From assembly GCF_048418805.1 (NCBI RefSeq), contig NC_132782.1:145000269-145064268 (forward strand): a stretch of DNA of 64,000 nucleotides. The letters are read 5' to 3'. The translations under genes were made by a program, and so were the position numbers. This stretch comes from Vulpes vulpes. Lineage: Eukaryota > Chordata > Mammalia > Carnivora > Canidae. The notes beneath the pieces are model-generated. The model saw only the letters and a list, made by a program, of their open reading frames with translations, was not told the DNA's origin and did no database searches. Position 1 is the stretch's first letter; each line of letters starts with the position of its first letter. Below, in pieces: positions 45,395-57,021 of the stretch.

Positions 45395-45775
45395 TAATAA
45401 AGCTTGCAAAACTCAGAGGCTGAAAGCAAGAGCCACGATTTATCTGCTCACAATTCTGCAACGTGGGAGGGTTCAGTGGCAATGGCTGGTCTCTGCGTCA
45501 CGTGCGATGGCTGGAGCAACTTGACGTGGGGCTGCAGGAATCAGGCTGGTGTTCCCAACATGTCTGGTGATTCTGCGGGGTTGCTGAACCAGATGGGGCT
45601 CCCTGAGCCTATGTCTGTCGTGCCCTTCAAACCCCCGGGGCCTCTGTCCCCCTGCGCTCTCTCTCCAGCAGGTCAGGGAACTTGGGCTTTTGTACTTGGT
45701 AGCTCAGGATTCCAGGAGAACAAATATGGAAATTGCAGTGTCTCTTAAGGCCTAGGCATGACAGTTACAGGGCGT

Positions 45776-45901
45776 CACTTTTGCTTCATCCTGGTCCAAG
45801 CGAGTCACAAGCCACGCTCAGTTCAAGGGGAGGGGATCCACTTTTGCTTCATCCTGGTCCAAGCGAGTCACAAGCCACGCTCAGTTCAAGGGGAGGGGAT
45901 C
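45776..45901. repeat. Perfect 63-bp tandem duplication
   Basis: The unit starting 'cacttttgcttcatcctggt' at 45776 recurs at 45839 without a mismatch over 63 bases, and a few bases of a third unit ('cact') follow. The surrounding LTR-like repeat normally has one copy of this segment. Identity of the two copies implies a recent event or gene conversion. Confidence 0.97.
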
Positions 45902-45916
45902 CACTCCACCTCTCTT

Positions 45917-45993
45917 TCTTTTTTTAATGTTTTATTTAAACTCAATTTGCCAACATGTAGCGTAACACCCAGTGCTCATCCCACACCCCCTCT
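45917..45993 (-). mobile_element. L1 3' tail insertion, about 75 bp, antisense
   Basis: 'aaactcaatttgccaacatg', 'tagcgtaacacccagtgctc' and 'atcccacacccc' match the last bases of the canine L1 3' UTR in reverse, preceded by a T-rich stretch (the poly-A on the other strand). It splits the LTR-like repeat between 'ccactccacctctc' and 'ttgatgggaaaag'. Similar 'ccacctctctt' and 'caccccctctt' edges suggest a target-site duplication. Confidence 0.8.
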
Positions 45994-46142
45994 TGATGGG
46001 AAAAGTCACAAAATAACGTTGTGGAGGGGCATGTAGGATGGGAGGGCTTTTTGTGTGACCACCACAACAAAGTAAAATCCATATTCTAGCACTTAAGTTT
46101 CAATATTATTGGATATCCAGTCTACTCAAAAATAGAATGATC

Positions 46143-46325
46143 TGGGCAGCCCAGGTGGCTCAGCAGTTTAGCGCCGCCTTCAGCCCAGGGCGTGATCCTG
46201 GAGTCCCAGGATCAAGTCCCACGTCGGGCTCCCTGCATGGAGTCTGCTCCTCCCTCTGCCTGTGTCTCTGCCTCTCTCTCTCTCTCTGTGTGTGTCTCTC
46301 ATGAATAAATAAATAAAATCTTAAA
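46143..46325 (+). mobile_element. SINEC_Cf, sense, perfect 15-bp duplication
   Basis: The head 'tgggcagcccaggtggctca', 'gtttagcgccgccttcagcc', 'cagggcgtgatcctggagtc', a (CT)n/(GT)n body and the tail 'catgaataaataaataaaat' define a young-type element. 'aaaaatagaatgatc' is perfect at 46128-46142 and 46326-46340. The 'gcgccgcc' next to the head is characteristic of SINEC_Cf. Confidence 0.97.
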
Positions 46326-46729
46326 AAAAATAGAATGATCAGCTCTATAAAAAGTGAGTTTCACATCTATTAAGTATATTCAAGGACAGACAGGGTGGTA
46401 TAGGCACAAGATCTAATCCAACCCTAAAAAGTTGGGGTTTCCAACTTCTTTTCTACCTTTCCAATACCGTTGCAAATTTGTATCTAGGAAAAGAAAGATA
46501 ATTCAAAGAATCAAGATGTGTATGGATACAATCAATCATTGATTTGTGGTGCAAAATCTCTCTCTCTCTTTTTTTTGGTGAAGAATCATTTTCAATTCTA
46601 ATTTCACACTGTGGACCAAAAAATTTTTCAAATTGTTCACCTTAGACTTTTCATTGCTTAGAAACGTCCCATCTATGGAAGTGAACACCAATCTCTCACT
46701 TGGTGAGCACAGTTTCTTACCGTACCAGA

Positions 46730-47640
46730 ATTCTCATTTCTTCTGTTAGACCCTACATTCTGGCCAGTGTCATAATGTCTCCAGAAGTTACTTCACTGTA
46801 ACTCCTACATTCATCAGCCCTGTGCCATTCCTCACTCCTGCCGCCTCTTTTCTCCCACCGGATGAGCTTGTTCCTATTTCACAAAGATAGCCGGCTATTA
46901 GTCTTGACCGCCTTCAACTTTCTTCTTCTCACCCATGGATACACATCCTTAGCTTCGCCCCTTCTTATGACCCCACCCTAGCCCCTGCCGTAGAACATGA
47001 GGTACATGCATCCATCTACCGCTTCTCCAAGTTCTATTCGCCCTCATCTTCTCAGTAATACTCTTCCAACAATTAATCTCTCTCTTTTCTGTATCTTCAA
47101 CCTGTCGCCCTCTGAGAGCCATTTCTTTTCCTCCAGCATAGAAACTAGCCATCTCTCACCTATCTGGAATCAACTTCCTAATCTCTGCCCAACATCTGAC
47201 GATGATCTCATTTGCTCTCCAGTGTTCATAGCCAAGCTTCAAAAGCAGTCTCAACTGGTCTTTGTATGCTCATCAAACACCACAGCTAGGATTTATGAAG
47301 AACTTGAAAGAAAATTGGCACTGTTCTAAGCATTTTACCCACTTGAACTCATTTACTCCTCACAACAACCTGAGACAGTTCTATTTTTAGTTCCATTTTG
47401 TAGAAGAGGAGATTGAGAGAGATAGAGATTTAGTGAACTGCTCACAGTCAATGGCTAATGAATGGCAGAGTTTGGGCTTCAGCTTGGGTGGTCCAATTCC
47501 AGAGCCCAAGCACTCACTCCCCAGACATTACTGACTCAACCATTCATGCTATTCAGGTCACTGCATTCTGGTTTCTGCCTTCACCACGTCCCTGAAACTG
47601 CTCCCACACAGGTCACCAAGGCCAGGTAGTTGCTAATTTC
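46730..47640 (+). repeat. L2 ORF2-region fragment, sense, split by MIR
   Basis: 47560-47640 reads 'cactgcattctggtttctgc', 'cttcaccacgtccctgaaac', 'tgctcccacacaggtcacca', which follows L2 ORF2 DNA. The C/T-rich text 46730-47280 ('tcatagccaagcttcaaaag') fits the upstream L2 part less firmly. An inverted MIR lies between. Stops interrupt all frames. Confidence 0.5.
47310..47520 (-). repeat. MIR, antisense, nested in L2
   Basis: 'ttggcactgttctaagcatt', 'ttacccacttgaactcattt', 'actcctcacaacaacctgag', 'tagaagaggagattgagaga' and 'gcagagtttgggcttcagct' follow an inverted MIR. L2-like text appears on both sides. Confidence 0.85.
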
Positions 47641-48309
47641 AATTGACACCTGGTGGCACGCATCTAAGGTGGCTGCCAAATTATTCACGAAAAAGAACGA
47701 AGAGGGAGACTGACAAGAAAAGAAAGGGCAGAGAATTCCTGTCCATTGTTCAGGTGGGAAGGCATAGTGGGAAACTCTGTCCTTGTCCAGAGTGGCTGAA
47801 ACCAGGAAAATTAATCATGTCTCCCACCCACTTACGCCTTATATACTTTAGCCCAAATTTCTACCTGGAAATATCTGAAGTGTTAGTCAATTCAAATCAA
47901 ATTCATAATAGGCAAGGGCTCAAATATACCTGCAAGTGATCCTGCAGACCTAGGGTTTATCTTGCTAAACATCAATTTTTGCCAGGACCACTGAACAGCT
48001 TACTCACTAGCACCTGTGCAGAACATGGGCCTGCAAAGCCCTTTGCTGTTAGAAGCATTTTATAAAACTCAGTCTTCCCATGGAAGGTCAATAGCATTGA
48101 TTGGCACGTGCAATTATTGAAAAAAAAAAAGTTCCCATTGTTAAACAAATGACCTTAATCCTATTCAAGTTAGAAAACCAGAATAGAAAGCTGTTTGGAA
48201 AAACACAGTTAACAACAAGGCTTCAGAAATGATGCCAAAAGACTAAAGAATGTAAAATGAAGGGGGAATAGTTCCTGCTTAGATATTTGAATATTTTTCA
48301 TTTCTATCT
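47641..48309. other. Unique DNA
   Basis: Nothing is recognised. The 98-codon frame 47643-47939 lacks any domain. An A10-11 run sits at about 48120. Confidence 0.4.
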
Positions 48310-48930
48310 CATTTAGGTGGTCGACAAATGTTTATTGAATGCCAAGGACATGCATGTTGCTGTATTATGTACAGAGAGTGATCTGAGAGTCCTACTCTTC
48401 TTGGCTTTAAATGCACGTGTTCAATATACATGCAAACTGGATGAACATTTATTCATTCATGAGGCATAGGTTGATTGCCCATGATGGGTAGCTAAGTCAC
48501 TGTCCTTTAAGCATCCCATTTTCAGGGATCTTATAGATTATTAGGGGAAGAACACCATGAACAATGGTACAAAATTGTAAAAAAAAATATTTTTAAACAT
48601 TTGGAACAGCAAAAAACACAGAGTAAGCATCTGATAACATTTATTAAATAAATAGTAAATGCTATCACATAGGCTCATGTGAAGCGTTGCAGACATTAAA
48701 AAAATAAAATCAGTGTGTATTTCATGAAGATGGCATCTAAACTGGACCTGGAAGAGAATGAGACTACCATTGACAGGTATGGAGGAAAACGTTTCAGGGC
48801 AAGGCCACGGAGGCAGGAAAATTTTAAAAAAATATGTGACCAGTTGCTTTTGCCAGGACTGGGAGGTAAGCAGGAAGTAAGATCAGCCAAAGAGTTAGTG
48901 TTTTAATCAACAGGCAGGAAGGAACCAGCA
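48310..48930 (-). repeat. L2 3' portion, antisense
   Basis: 'cgacaaatgtttattgaatg', 'gaacatttattcattcatga', 'tttcagggatcttatagatt', 'gatggcatctaaactggacc' and 'aggcaaggccacggaggcag'-like text ('caaggccacggaggcaggaa') follow the inverted L2 3' region. A second 'attcattcat' start suggests two overlapping or rearranged copies. Confidence 0.65.
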
Positions 48931-50374
48931 ACATTATTGGAGAAGGTAGGACAGGATTAGAGAACATTGATTGAAAAAGATGTACTGATGAGGTATTAAC
49001 ACAGATGCAGGGAAGGAAGGAGATGAAGTCATGTTTGTCTTTGTATCAGCAGCCTGCACAAGGCCTGGCTATCAGTGAGTACAGTGGACATCTGGGCCAT
49101 GAGCAAAATCATCCCCACCCCATGCTCAGCCCAGTTTCTGTGGAGCTGAACGTAGCTCCAGGAGAGAACAGGCAGCCCAGGTGCTACCCTGGCCTCGGTG
49201 ATGGGAACGTGACCCAGTTGGGACTAAAGAGATCAGGCCTAGAAATTTTGTCTGAACTCCTAGAGAAGAAAAGCCCTTGATCTTTTCTTCCCTCTATTGG
49301 ATTTTTGGAAGCAGGAGGGAAAACCCCTCTGAAAATAGAGACAATATGGGAGAAAGTGTATTTCATATTTCATAATAACATCCTTAGCTGGTTAAAACAT
49401 TTTCAGCTGGAAGTTTCTCCTAACTTGCAAATGGGAAGGATCCTGATGGATATAGTAAGAATTTTATTTAATGAATAAACATATGAATGAATGATTTTTT
49501 TTTTTTCATGAAGAAATAGACCAGTGGGTGAGGACAGCAGTCCTTGGTTAGTCAGTCTATCATATCATTTCCTGTCCCTCGATGCCAGCAGTCAATTAGT
49601 TTCACTTGGAATGCCTCTCACCCACGAGCTATGATTTATTTCTACCCAACAATATCACAATCTATGTTTTTATCAAGTCAATTGCAAAGACTCACACTAC
49701 TAGGCACACAGGACCTATGCAGTAAATCCTTTGGATTTATTGCAGAATCTAGGCTTTAGAGAGAAAACAAATCATGAAAGATTCCGTTCCTCCCCCCAGC
49801 CCCAGAAAAGTAGAGTTTCACTTCAAGTAAAAAATGATTAATACTGGAAGTATCACTCAGCTGGCCCAAATAAGCTCCTCTGGGCAAATGGCAGAGAAGC
49901 TAGAGGGGTTGTTTTCATATGTGCTCACCTAAGGCAACGGCTCCATTAATACACACACACAAAAATCAAATATCGGTCAGAACATTTCAAACTTTTTTTC
50001 ATTCTAGCTTCCTACCAGCTAGTCAGAGCCACTCAGTATTCCCATGGTGGCATTACATTGCCAAGGCTTTGGCTGTTGTGAAATAAAATAACTGCTCTCC
50101 CCTGCCTTACCTATTGTTAAATTGGTGGGCTTTATACATCATTCATAAGCCTCCTGGTGTTATTTATTGTGAATCTCTCTTGCTCAAGTCACATTTGATC
50201 AGCATACTGAGAAACAAGTGTTCCAGCCACTAAACAAAACTTTTATAAGAAGAGAAATGATTTGAAACATGTTCTGGATTCAGCTTACCTTAATACAGTT
50301 AACTGGATTAGCTGCCAGGGATATGTCTCTTCGCGAATTATTTGATGAATTTGTGACTCTTTTCCCCAGGGTCT
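48931..50374. other. Unique DNA
   Basis: A T-rich run lies near 49495-49506 and a C-rich run near 49790. No gene or interspersed repeat is identified. Overlapping frames near 48715-49366 lack domains. Confidence 0.4.
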
Positions 50375-50460
50375 AAACTGAATTCATTCAATATTTACTG
50401 AATGCCTACACTATGCAAGATACCATGCTAGGACCTGGGGCAATCTGATGTTTTGTACTC
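50375..50460 (-). repeat. L2 3' end, antisense
   Basis: 'gaattcattcaatatttact', 'gaatgcctacactatgcaag' and 'ataccatgctaggacctggg' are the inverted end of L2. Confidence 0.75.
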
Positions 50461-52189
50461 TTAGATATCATCCCTTGAATCCATAAGAAAGTAACAAAAA
50501 TGTAAATGACGAGGATATGAAAAAGGAAATAGGAGGGAGTGTGTTGTGTTAGGGTGGCAATAAATAGGGAAAAAGAAGTCTTTCAACAATAGTCTTTTTT
50601 TATTAGGGGGGAAAAAACATCTTTTGGTTAAGCCCCAGGCAAAATCATTGCAACATATAACCAGAGGAATTTAAACGAAACAGATGCAATAATTATCTCC
50701 TGCATAAATAACATGCTTTTATTACCTAGCTAATACTATCGTAATCATGAATAGATTACCCTTTTGTGAGGCTTTCTCATTTCCACCACTAAGGTAGAAA
50801 AAGCGAGCGATTCTCCATCAGCAGATACTGTGGTCAAAGGAAAGACTATTGGAGTTTCCTGTGTGATGAGACAATATTTTCTTCTCTGCCTCCCTTTCTC
50901 CCTTCCTTTCTTCCTGTCTTCCTTCCTTCTTTTCTCCATTTTACAAATATTTACGCAATTCCACTAAAAAGCTAAGGAGAAATTTCCATAGTGTTTGCTA
51001 TTACCAAATTATATCGATCAGAAATCCCTTCTCATGACTGACTACACTGGGTCATCATACTCCGGACCTGAAATTCCATGGTCCCTTGACTTCAAATGAG
51101 AGGAGTCTAGATCCTCAAGTCTTAAAAGCAAAGATTACTTTTTTTTTTTTTTTTTTGGTAAAAGTGTAATGAATGGGAACAAAACTATGAGGAAACTCCC
51201 CGTTTGGGGTGGTGGAAGGTCGTAGCCTGGAGAGTTTACATCATTTCATTAACTGCAAGGCTGGTGTGTTCAGTGGTGAGGAGGCTGACAGATTTGGGGG
51301 CTAATCTTCCTCAATATAGTCATTAAAAAATGCAACATTGTCCTTCTGCAGGGTGTTCTATTTAGTAAGAGTCAATGCTAAAGGAATTTTTGTTTCTTAC
51401 CACATGAATCCAAAGGCTAACATCAGAATCTTCAATGTGCCCTGAATAGCTATTTAAGTCATAGGCATTAAAGCATCCGAGGATAAAAGCTTCAGCTAGT
51501 TGATACGTGAGGGTCTCAAGTACTGTTACTTTCATTTTCTCGAGATTGTATAAACCCAAGAACTTTCACAAATGGGCACTTTGAACTAAACCCATCCTTA
51601 CTCTCTCTGCCTACTGTTGTCGAACTGGATGGAAGGAGGCCAGTCAGGAAAGGAGCCAGGGAGGGAAGGAGGGAGGAAGAAAGAATTGATTGATTCTGGT
51701 ATATATAACACCCTAATTTTAGCAAAAAAAAAAAAAAATCAGGAAAAAAAAAAGAAAATATGAAAGTGTCAGCAAGAACTTGCATATACATAAATACCAA
51801 TATTTGGCATTTCAACGCAAGCTACTCACTGGTGGAGTTACATAAAAAGTAAATGACCTTATCTGAACACCGCTGTATACTTTTTGTCACTTGCTGCAAT
51901 CAAAATGCACTTTATTTTATTTCATTTTATCTTAATTCATGTTACATCGCTCTAAAAATTATTTCAGGCATCAGTTCAATTACCTAATAAATTCAACTTA
52001 AAAAACAACTTTTACAAATGACTTTTCCCTAACTTAGGGAGGGAAAAAAATGAAAGAATATGGACAAGAACAGAGAATTAATTGTCCACTATCCCATTGT
52101 TCAGATAACCAGCATTGAGAAGTCTACATCTTTGAAATTTCTTTTTTCTTCCGAGTAAGAGTGTAAAACTTGGAGGAACGCCCAATGCA
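50461..52189. other. Unique DNA with poly-T/A runs
   Basis: A T18 run lies at about 51139-51156 and an A14 run at 51724-51737; either could mark the tail of an unrecognised retroposed fragment. A CT-rich, 'ccttccttcc'-like stretch is at 50885-50935. No coding evidence was found. Confidence 0.4.
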
Positions 52190-53370
52190 TAGTTTTGTAT
52201 CTCATTTTTTTTATATCCTTTTACTACAGGCATTTACTCAGATTAACATGTATTTTTCTACTTTACTTTCAATGTCCATTCAATCGTCTATCTTATGACT
52301 CCAGCATGCTTTACTTAACCAGTTCTCTGTTGTTGGGTATCTAGGTTATTTCCAACAGGCCTTTGGCTACATATATTTTTAGGTCTGATTCAAGCCTGGG
52401 AGGGATGTTTCCATATTTTCTTTTTTGTCCTAAGATTCTTTGGGATAGAGCCTCTCCCCCAAAGCTTATTTACCTTACTCATATAAAGACACCTCACTTC
52501 ATGGCCACAAGCTACGCTGTTGCAACATGTTAAAGGAAATGACTTCTGTCTAAGTGATCTGATGAGATGTTCTTACTCCAGGCACCAACATTAAAAAATT
52601 CAAAAAAGAATAAGGATAGGAGGTTTTATTATTACAGAAAAAAGTCTAACTCTTTTGTTTATCTGCTTGGTTTCTCTTTTGCATACATTTGATTATCTAA
52701 ATGCCAGTTTTCCAAATCTTAACGCTTTCAGTCCTCAAAGGATAACATTTAACAGCTACAATATTTTTAGCAAAGTTCAGATTTAAAACAAAAAAGCAAA
52801 TAAAACTTTCCCTTGATATTAATCTTCATAGTCCAGTAATTTTTAGATTCTAATTATTGTTACATGCAAAACACCATTGTAACACTAAAATAAAATTTAA
52901 AACCTAAATCTGGACACATTTTACTAAATTCCATTCCTTCATAAGCATGCAATAATTTTATACCCTCATAATGAAATTTTTTTCTCTGAGCCTCAATATC
53001 ATAAAATTTTTCATGTTACCAATTAGACTTCATGTATATAACCCTGACAGATATTTTTAAAACTGACCAGAAAAGCCTCCATTGTTGAGTACTTGGGTTG
53101 TTTCTAATCATTCACTAATATAAAAAATTCTGCAATAAACATCCTAGCTTTTGTTTCTCTTCTTGTAAATGATTTCCTTAGGCTAAATTCCCAGAAGTGT
53201 AAATATAGCATCAAAGGATATGGACATTTTTATGCGTGCTGAAAGCCTTTCTGAAGCGTTTACATTGCTACCAGTAGGATATGAGTTTAGCAGTTTTACC
53301 AGTATTTTACCAGCAGTGACTGTTACACTTTAAAAATGATTTCTATTTTGACAGATGTAAAATGGTAACT
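52190..53370 (-). mobile_element. L1M 3' regions, antisense, two copies
   Basis: 52310-52385 ('ctctgttgttgggtatctag', 'gttatttccaacaggccttt') and 52970-53370 ('cattgttgagtacttgggtt', 'gtttctaatcattcactaat', 'gcaataaacatcctagcttt', 'gatttccttaggctaaattc') both cover the same part of an inverted L1M. At least two insertions are therefore present. 52400-52960 between them is AT-rich and unassigned. Confidence 0.7.
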
Positions 53371-54850
53371 GCTTATGGTTTTTAATCTATGTCTTTCTGT
53401 GGGTTGCTCTCTCAAGAACCCCGGGGTGCTATGTATAGGATGCTCCTTGGCACCATGTGCGAAATAGTAGTCAGAATAAACAGATACATAAATAAAATGG
53501 GCCACTCCAGAGCAATTTCTGTTCATTGAGACCTCTCTCCTCTTCTAAATAAAAGATGATCTAGGAAGTTGATGTAAGTTTGTATCTCCTTATGTCTTAG
53601 ACTGTGTCATCACCACAGTGATTTAACCCAACTATCTGAAACTGAAGGTTGGTTTTTCAGGAGACTAACGATATTCAACCTAGATTTATTTGATATTAGG
53701 GCTATTACAAACCATGACAGGGAGAAATGTTTGTTACGACACAATTTATTTTTATACGAGCATCCTTTATACCAAGAGTCATAAAGCATTTTACAGTGAT
53801 GCATAAGCTAATGGTCCTTGTAGAATGCTGATTTTTCGATGTTTATTTAACTTGTGATGAAAAAGTGGTTGTTCTATTTTCTGGCAGGTAACAGCTGACT
53901 TCCCAACAACTGTGTTCAAGAAAATAATCCCAGAGGTCAGGAAAGACCAGAGACCTGGATCATCACGATTTACCCTTTCTCACTGCCTCACACAGGACTG
54001 AGGAAATGCAATGTGGTGAAAACAGAGGAGAAGGAAAAAACATTAAGAAAAAGCAACAACAACCCTCACCAACAGAGAAAATCTGTCAACCAAGTAATAT
54101 TTTTTCATAAAAGAAGTGAAAACCACTCTCCTGTCTTTCCCCAGGAAGTGCGCAGCTCCTCAGCTCAGTGTAGGGCTGATATGACATTTAAATGATAAAG
54201 TAAGACAATTTGAAGTTCACCATATCAAACACAGCAACGGCTCCCCAAGGAACGAGAAAGAAGAATCAATGGCTGTACTGTTGGATGCTTTAGGCCTGTG
54301 GTATTATTTTCATAAATTAAATTTATAACTGGCTGGCTGGCTTTCTTTTGCCTTTTTATTGAAGTCAAAACATCGTAACTCCCCATCGAGATGGTACTGA
54401 CAGTTTTCGGATAGACTTGTTGGCTTTCTCTTTTCTTTTAGCCCAAGTCCCTCATCCGAATGCAGAAAATCTGGGAAGTGCTTGCTTCCAAGGGAATAAA
54501 GTGTAGGGGAGGACTCTTCTAAAACCACAGAGAAGTGACTCAGCCAGTCAATGGGAAAGTCTTTATTCTCCAAGGACACAAGTTCAAAATCTGGAACCAG
54601 GAGAAAGTCTCATCAGGTCACAGGGTGAGTCAGTCAACATCTAAAAGGCAGAAAATTCAATGTTTGATTGTTATTCACTTGAGGGTTCTCCAGGTCCTTT
54701 GTTAAGATGTGGTTCATTTATTCTTTCTCCCTCTCCATCAAACTTCATGCTCTCTACTCTTGTACCGCTGGAAGGGAAGGAGATGAATCCCAGTCAGATT
54801 TTTTTTTTTTTTGCAATTTATAGAATGCCTGATTAAAAAATATATATTTA
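53371..54850. other. Unique DNA
   Basis: No feature is identified other than a T13 run near 54801. Antisense frames 53323-53804 and 54310-54579 have no domain. Confidence 0.4.
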
Positions 54851-55051
54851 GGGGCACCTGAGTTAACTGACTGCCTTCTGCTCAGTTCAAGATCCCGGAG
54901 TCCTGGGATGGAGCCCTACGTTGGGCTCCACACTCAGTGAGGAATCTGCTTGTCCCTCTCCTTCTGCCTCTCCCTCTGCTTGTGTTCTCTCTCTCTCTCC
55001 CTCTCTCTCTTTCTGTGTTTCTCAAATAAACAAAATAATTCTTAAAAAAAA
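54851..55051 (+). mobile_element. Older CAN SINE, sense
   Basis: The head 'ggggcacctgagttaactga' has lost part of the A-box side. 'gatcccggagtcctgggatg', 'ctgcttgtccctctccttct', a (CT)n body and the tail 'tctcaaataaacaaaataat' follow. An A/T-rich flank ('aaaaaatatata' before, 'aaaaaaaatataaa' after) probably holds the duplication. The 'tcaaataa' tail suggests an older subfamily. Confidence 0.92.
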
Positions 55052-55124
55052 TATAAAAGCCTTGATGAAATCAAACATGATGGCAAATGTGACCTTTGCA
55101 AAGTTAATGGCACAAAGAGGCTTT

Positions 55125-55395
55125 TGAGAGATGAAACAATGGAAAGAACACTTGAGTCACATGGGACTGAATTCAAATCTCTGTTCTGAAGCTAGCTGTG
55201 CAACCCTGGACAAGTCACCTATCCTCTTCAACTCCTGGCTTCTCTGTCTATAAAATGGAATTAGGAGCTGCCTCACAGAGTAATTTCAATGATTAAGTAA
55301 GATGATAATTTAAAGATTCTGGTACGATGCCTGTAGAGTACAATGCCTGCGGACAGCAGGCAATGAGTAAGTGGCCACTGATTCTGCTATTGCTG
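55125..55395 (+). repeat. MIR, sense, full-length
   Basis: 'acaatggaaagaacacttga', 'gaattcaaatctctgttctg', 'ctagctgtgcaaccctggac', 'aagtcacctatcctcttcaa', 'tctgtctataaaatggaatt' and 'agtgattctgctattgctgt'-like text ('ctgattctgctattgctgtt') cover the complete element. Confidence 0.9.
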
Positions 55396-56429
55396 TTGCC
55401 AGGGGTTTAAATAATTAGCTCATTCTTTTACCATCTTCCCTGAGAGTAGATAGCAACACTCAACTAGGACTCACAAGGGGGGGGGGGGTGGGTTGTGGCA
55501 AATTTGTTAGCAAGATGGTGAGTTCTCTTGCTCTCCTGCAAGACCCTTCCTCCCAGGAAACTCACCGCAAAGCGTAATGAAGCAGGTAATTAACAATGAA
55601 GGCTATGACCATTGCATGGGTCGTGATCAGCATCACCCACAATGACAAATATTTATTGAGCTTTTCAAAGGTATCAATTGGATACAGATAAAATATATTT
55701 GTAGGAACCAGAGGTTGTGGTTTTAAATACCTTTCCATATTGATTAATAAGATGGCTTCCTGGAAACAGATATAAAAAATAAATAAGTCTCTTGAAATTG
55801 TTTCAGCTGTGTGTGTCAGAAACTTAGCTAAGGCATTAAGTTGGAAGAATGAAAAGATCTTAAAGAAGATGTTTAGAATTAAAGTAGTGCTCAGTCAAGG
55901 TACAGAGTGCTGAAAGGATAACTTAGGAAGTGTGGACGTGGTGTGGCAAAGCCACGATAGATAGTGCTATAGGCCATGATGGATAGTGCTGGGCAACAGT
56001 TGGTGGGGGGAGGGCTGGAGGAACATGAGGAGGGGGAGGGGGTCACTAGGAACATAGAAACAGCTGTATGGAGAGGGCATCTGAAAGAAGGTGTAATTTT
56101 GGCAAGGGCAGTAAACCCAGCCTAGAGTGAACTTGCAAGGAGGTATCTGGGAGAAAAAAATACTCCAACCTCACTCTCCTCCTTCCTACTGGTCTTCTGC
56201 TAGTACTCCCAATGGCTAAACACAACCAAAGTCCTGGGAGCTAGAGAGCTGTTGGCTGTCATCTATAGAGGTCAACCTCCAGGACAGAGAGCAAGGCGAA
56301 GGGTATAGAGTGGCTCGGGGGGTGGGGGGGTGGGGCAGCAAATAGAAGATCTTTAGCCTACCCACAGACCCAGGTAAGATGAAAGCAAATCCTTAGAGTA
56401 GGAAGGCAGCTAGACCAGACAGTTCTTTA
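55396..56429. other. Unique DNA with G-rich tracts
   Basis: A G12 run lies at 55477-55488. G-run clusters with quadruplex potential are at about 56005-56042 and 56317-56335. No gene is identified. The tandem phrase 'gatagtgct' (55961, 55983) reflects a short local repeat, 'gatagatagtgctataggcc' and 'gatggatagtgct'. Confidence 0.45.
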
Positions 56430-56520
56430 GAACAGGGATTGCGTCTTGCTTGCTTTTGTACCTGGTTGTCCAACAAGTGCCTAGCTCAGAATAAGCACTC
56501 AACAAACATTTGTTTCAGGA
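56430..56520 (+). repeat. L2 3' end, sense
   Basis: 'agaacagggattgcgtcttg', 'cttgcttttgtacctggttg', 'agtgcctagctcagaataag' and 'cactcaacaaacatttgttt' are the classic L2 3' end in sense orientation. Confidence 0.8.
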
Positions 56521-57021
56521 AGAGCAGTATTGCTTGGACATTCACTTCAATATTAGATTTTTAAAGAATATTTTCAATTTGCCACTAAAACGATCAAAAG
56601 CTTGTCTCCGCAGAGTCACAGAGAAACATGAAAATAGACAAAGTGACAAAAGTTTGGCACGTGAAGTCAAAACTGTCTTATCTCCAATGAGCTGTGCAAG
56701 GCAGCTCTGCACATGAATGCATTCCACAGCAAAGTTTGGCTCCTTCACAGCAAGTTCAAGTTTAAATCCTATATTAACACTATTGACTGATATAAATGAA
56801 GCCTCCACAATTTACCTAAAGGAGTGGTGCTTTCAGGTAAACACTTGGAGGAGCAAATGTAAAGAAGAGTACAAAATGGAGTAAGTCTGCAAATTTAAAG
56901 GTAAGCTTCCACTATAAGGAAACTTAAAAAAAGTTTACGCTTTTTCCTATTAAAATTATCTATAGTATTTTTGCTTTTGATCAGATGATGTTAAAATAGT
57001 TGTCTGGGATTAAATTTCCTA
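56521..57021. other. Unique AT-rich DNA
   Basis: Nothing is recognised. Overlapping frames on both strands (56510-56808) share the same sequence and have no domain. Confidence 0.4.

Larger units (their letters stand above)
45395..46060 (-). mobile_element. Ancient LTR-like repeat, antisense, rearranged
   Basis: 'tatctgctcacaattctgca', 'tccagcaggtcagggaactt', 'aggattccaggagaacaaat', 'tctcttaaggcctaggcatg', 'caagcgagtcacaagccacg', 'ctcagttcaaggggagggga', 'tgatgggaaaagtcacaaaa' and 'cgttgtggaggggcatgtag' follow an interspersed repeat that I recall as a MaLR-like LTR read backwards. The subfamily is not resolved. It holds a perfect 63-base tandem duplication and a short L1 insertion. Confidence 0.6.

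Noticed and set aside
45733..46036. Repeated 21-residue peptide in the open frames across the duplication
   Set aside because: It is just the translation of the 63-bp tandem DNA duplication within an old transposon; 63 being a multiple of three is coincidence.
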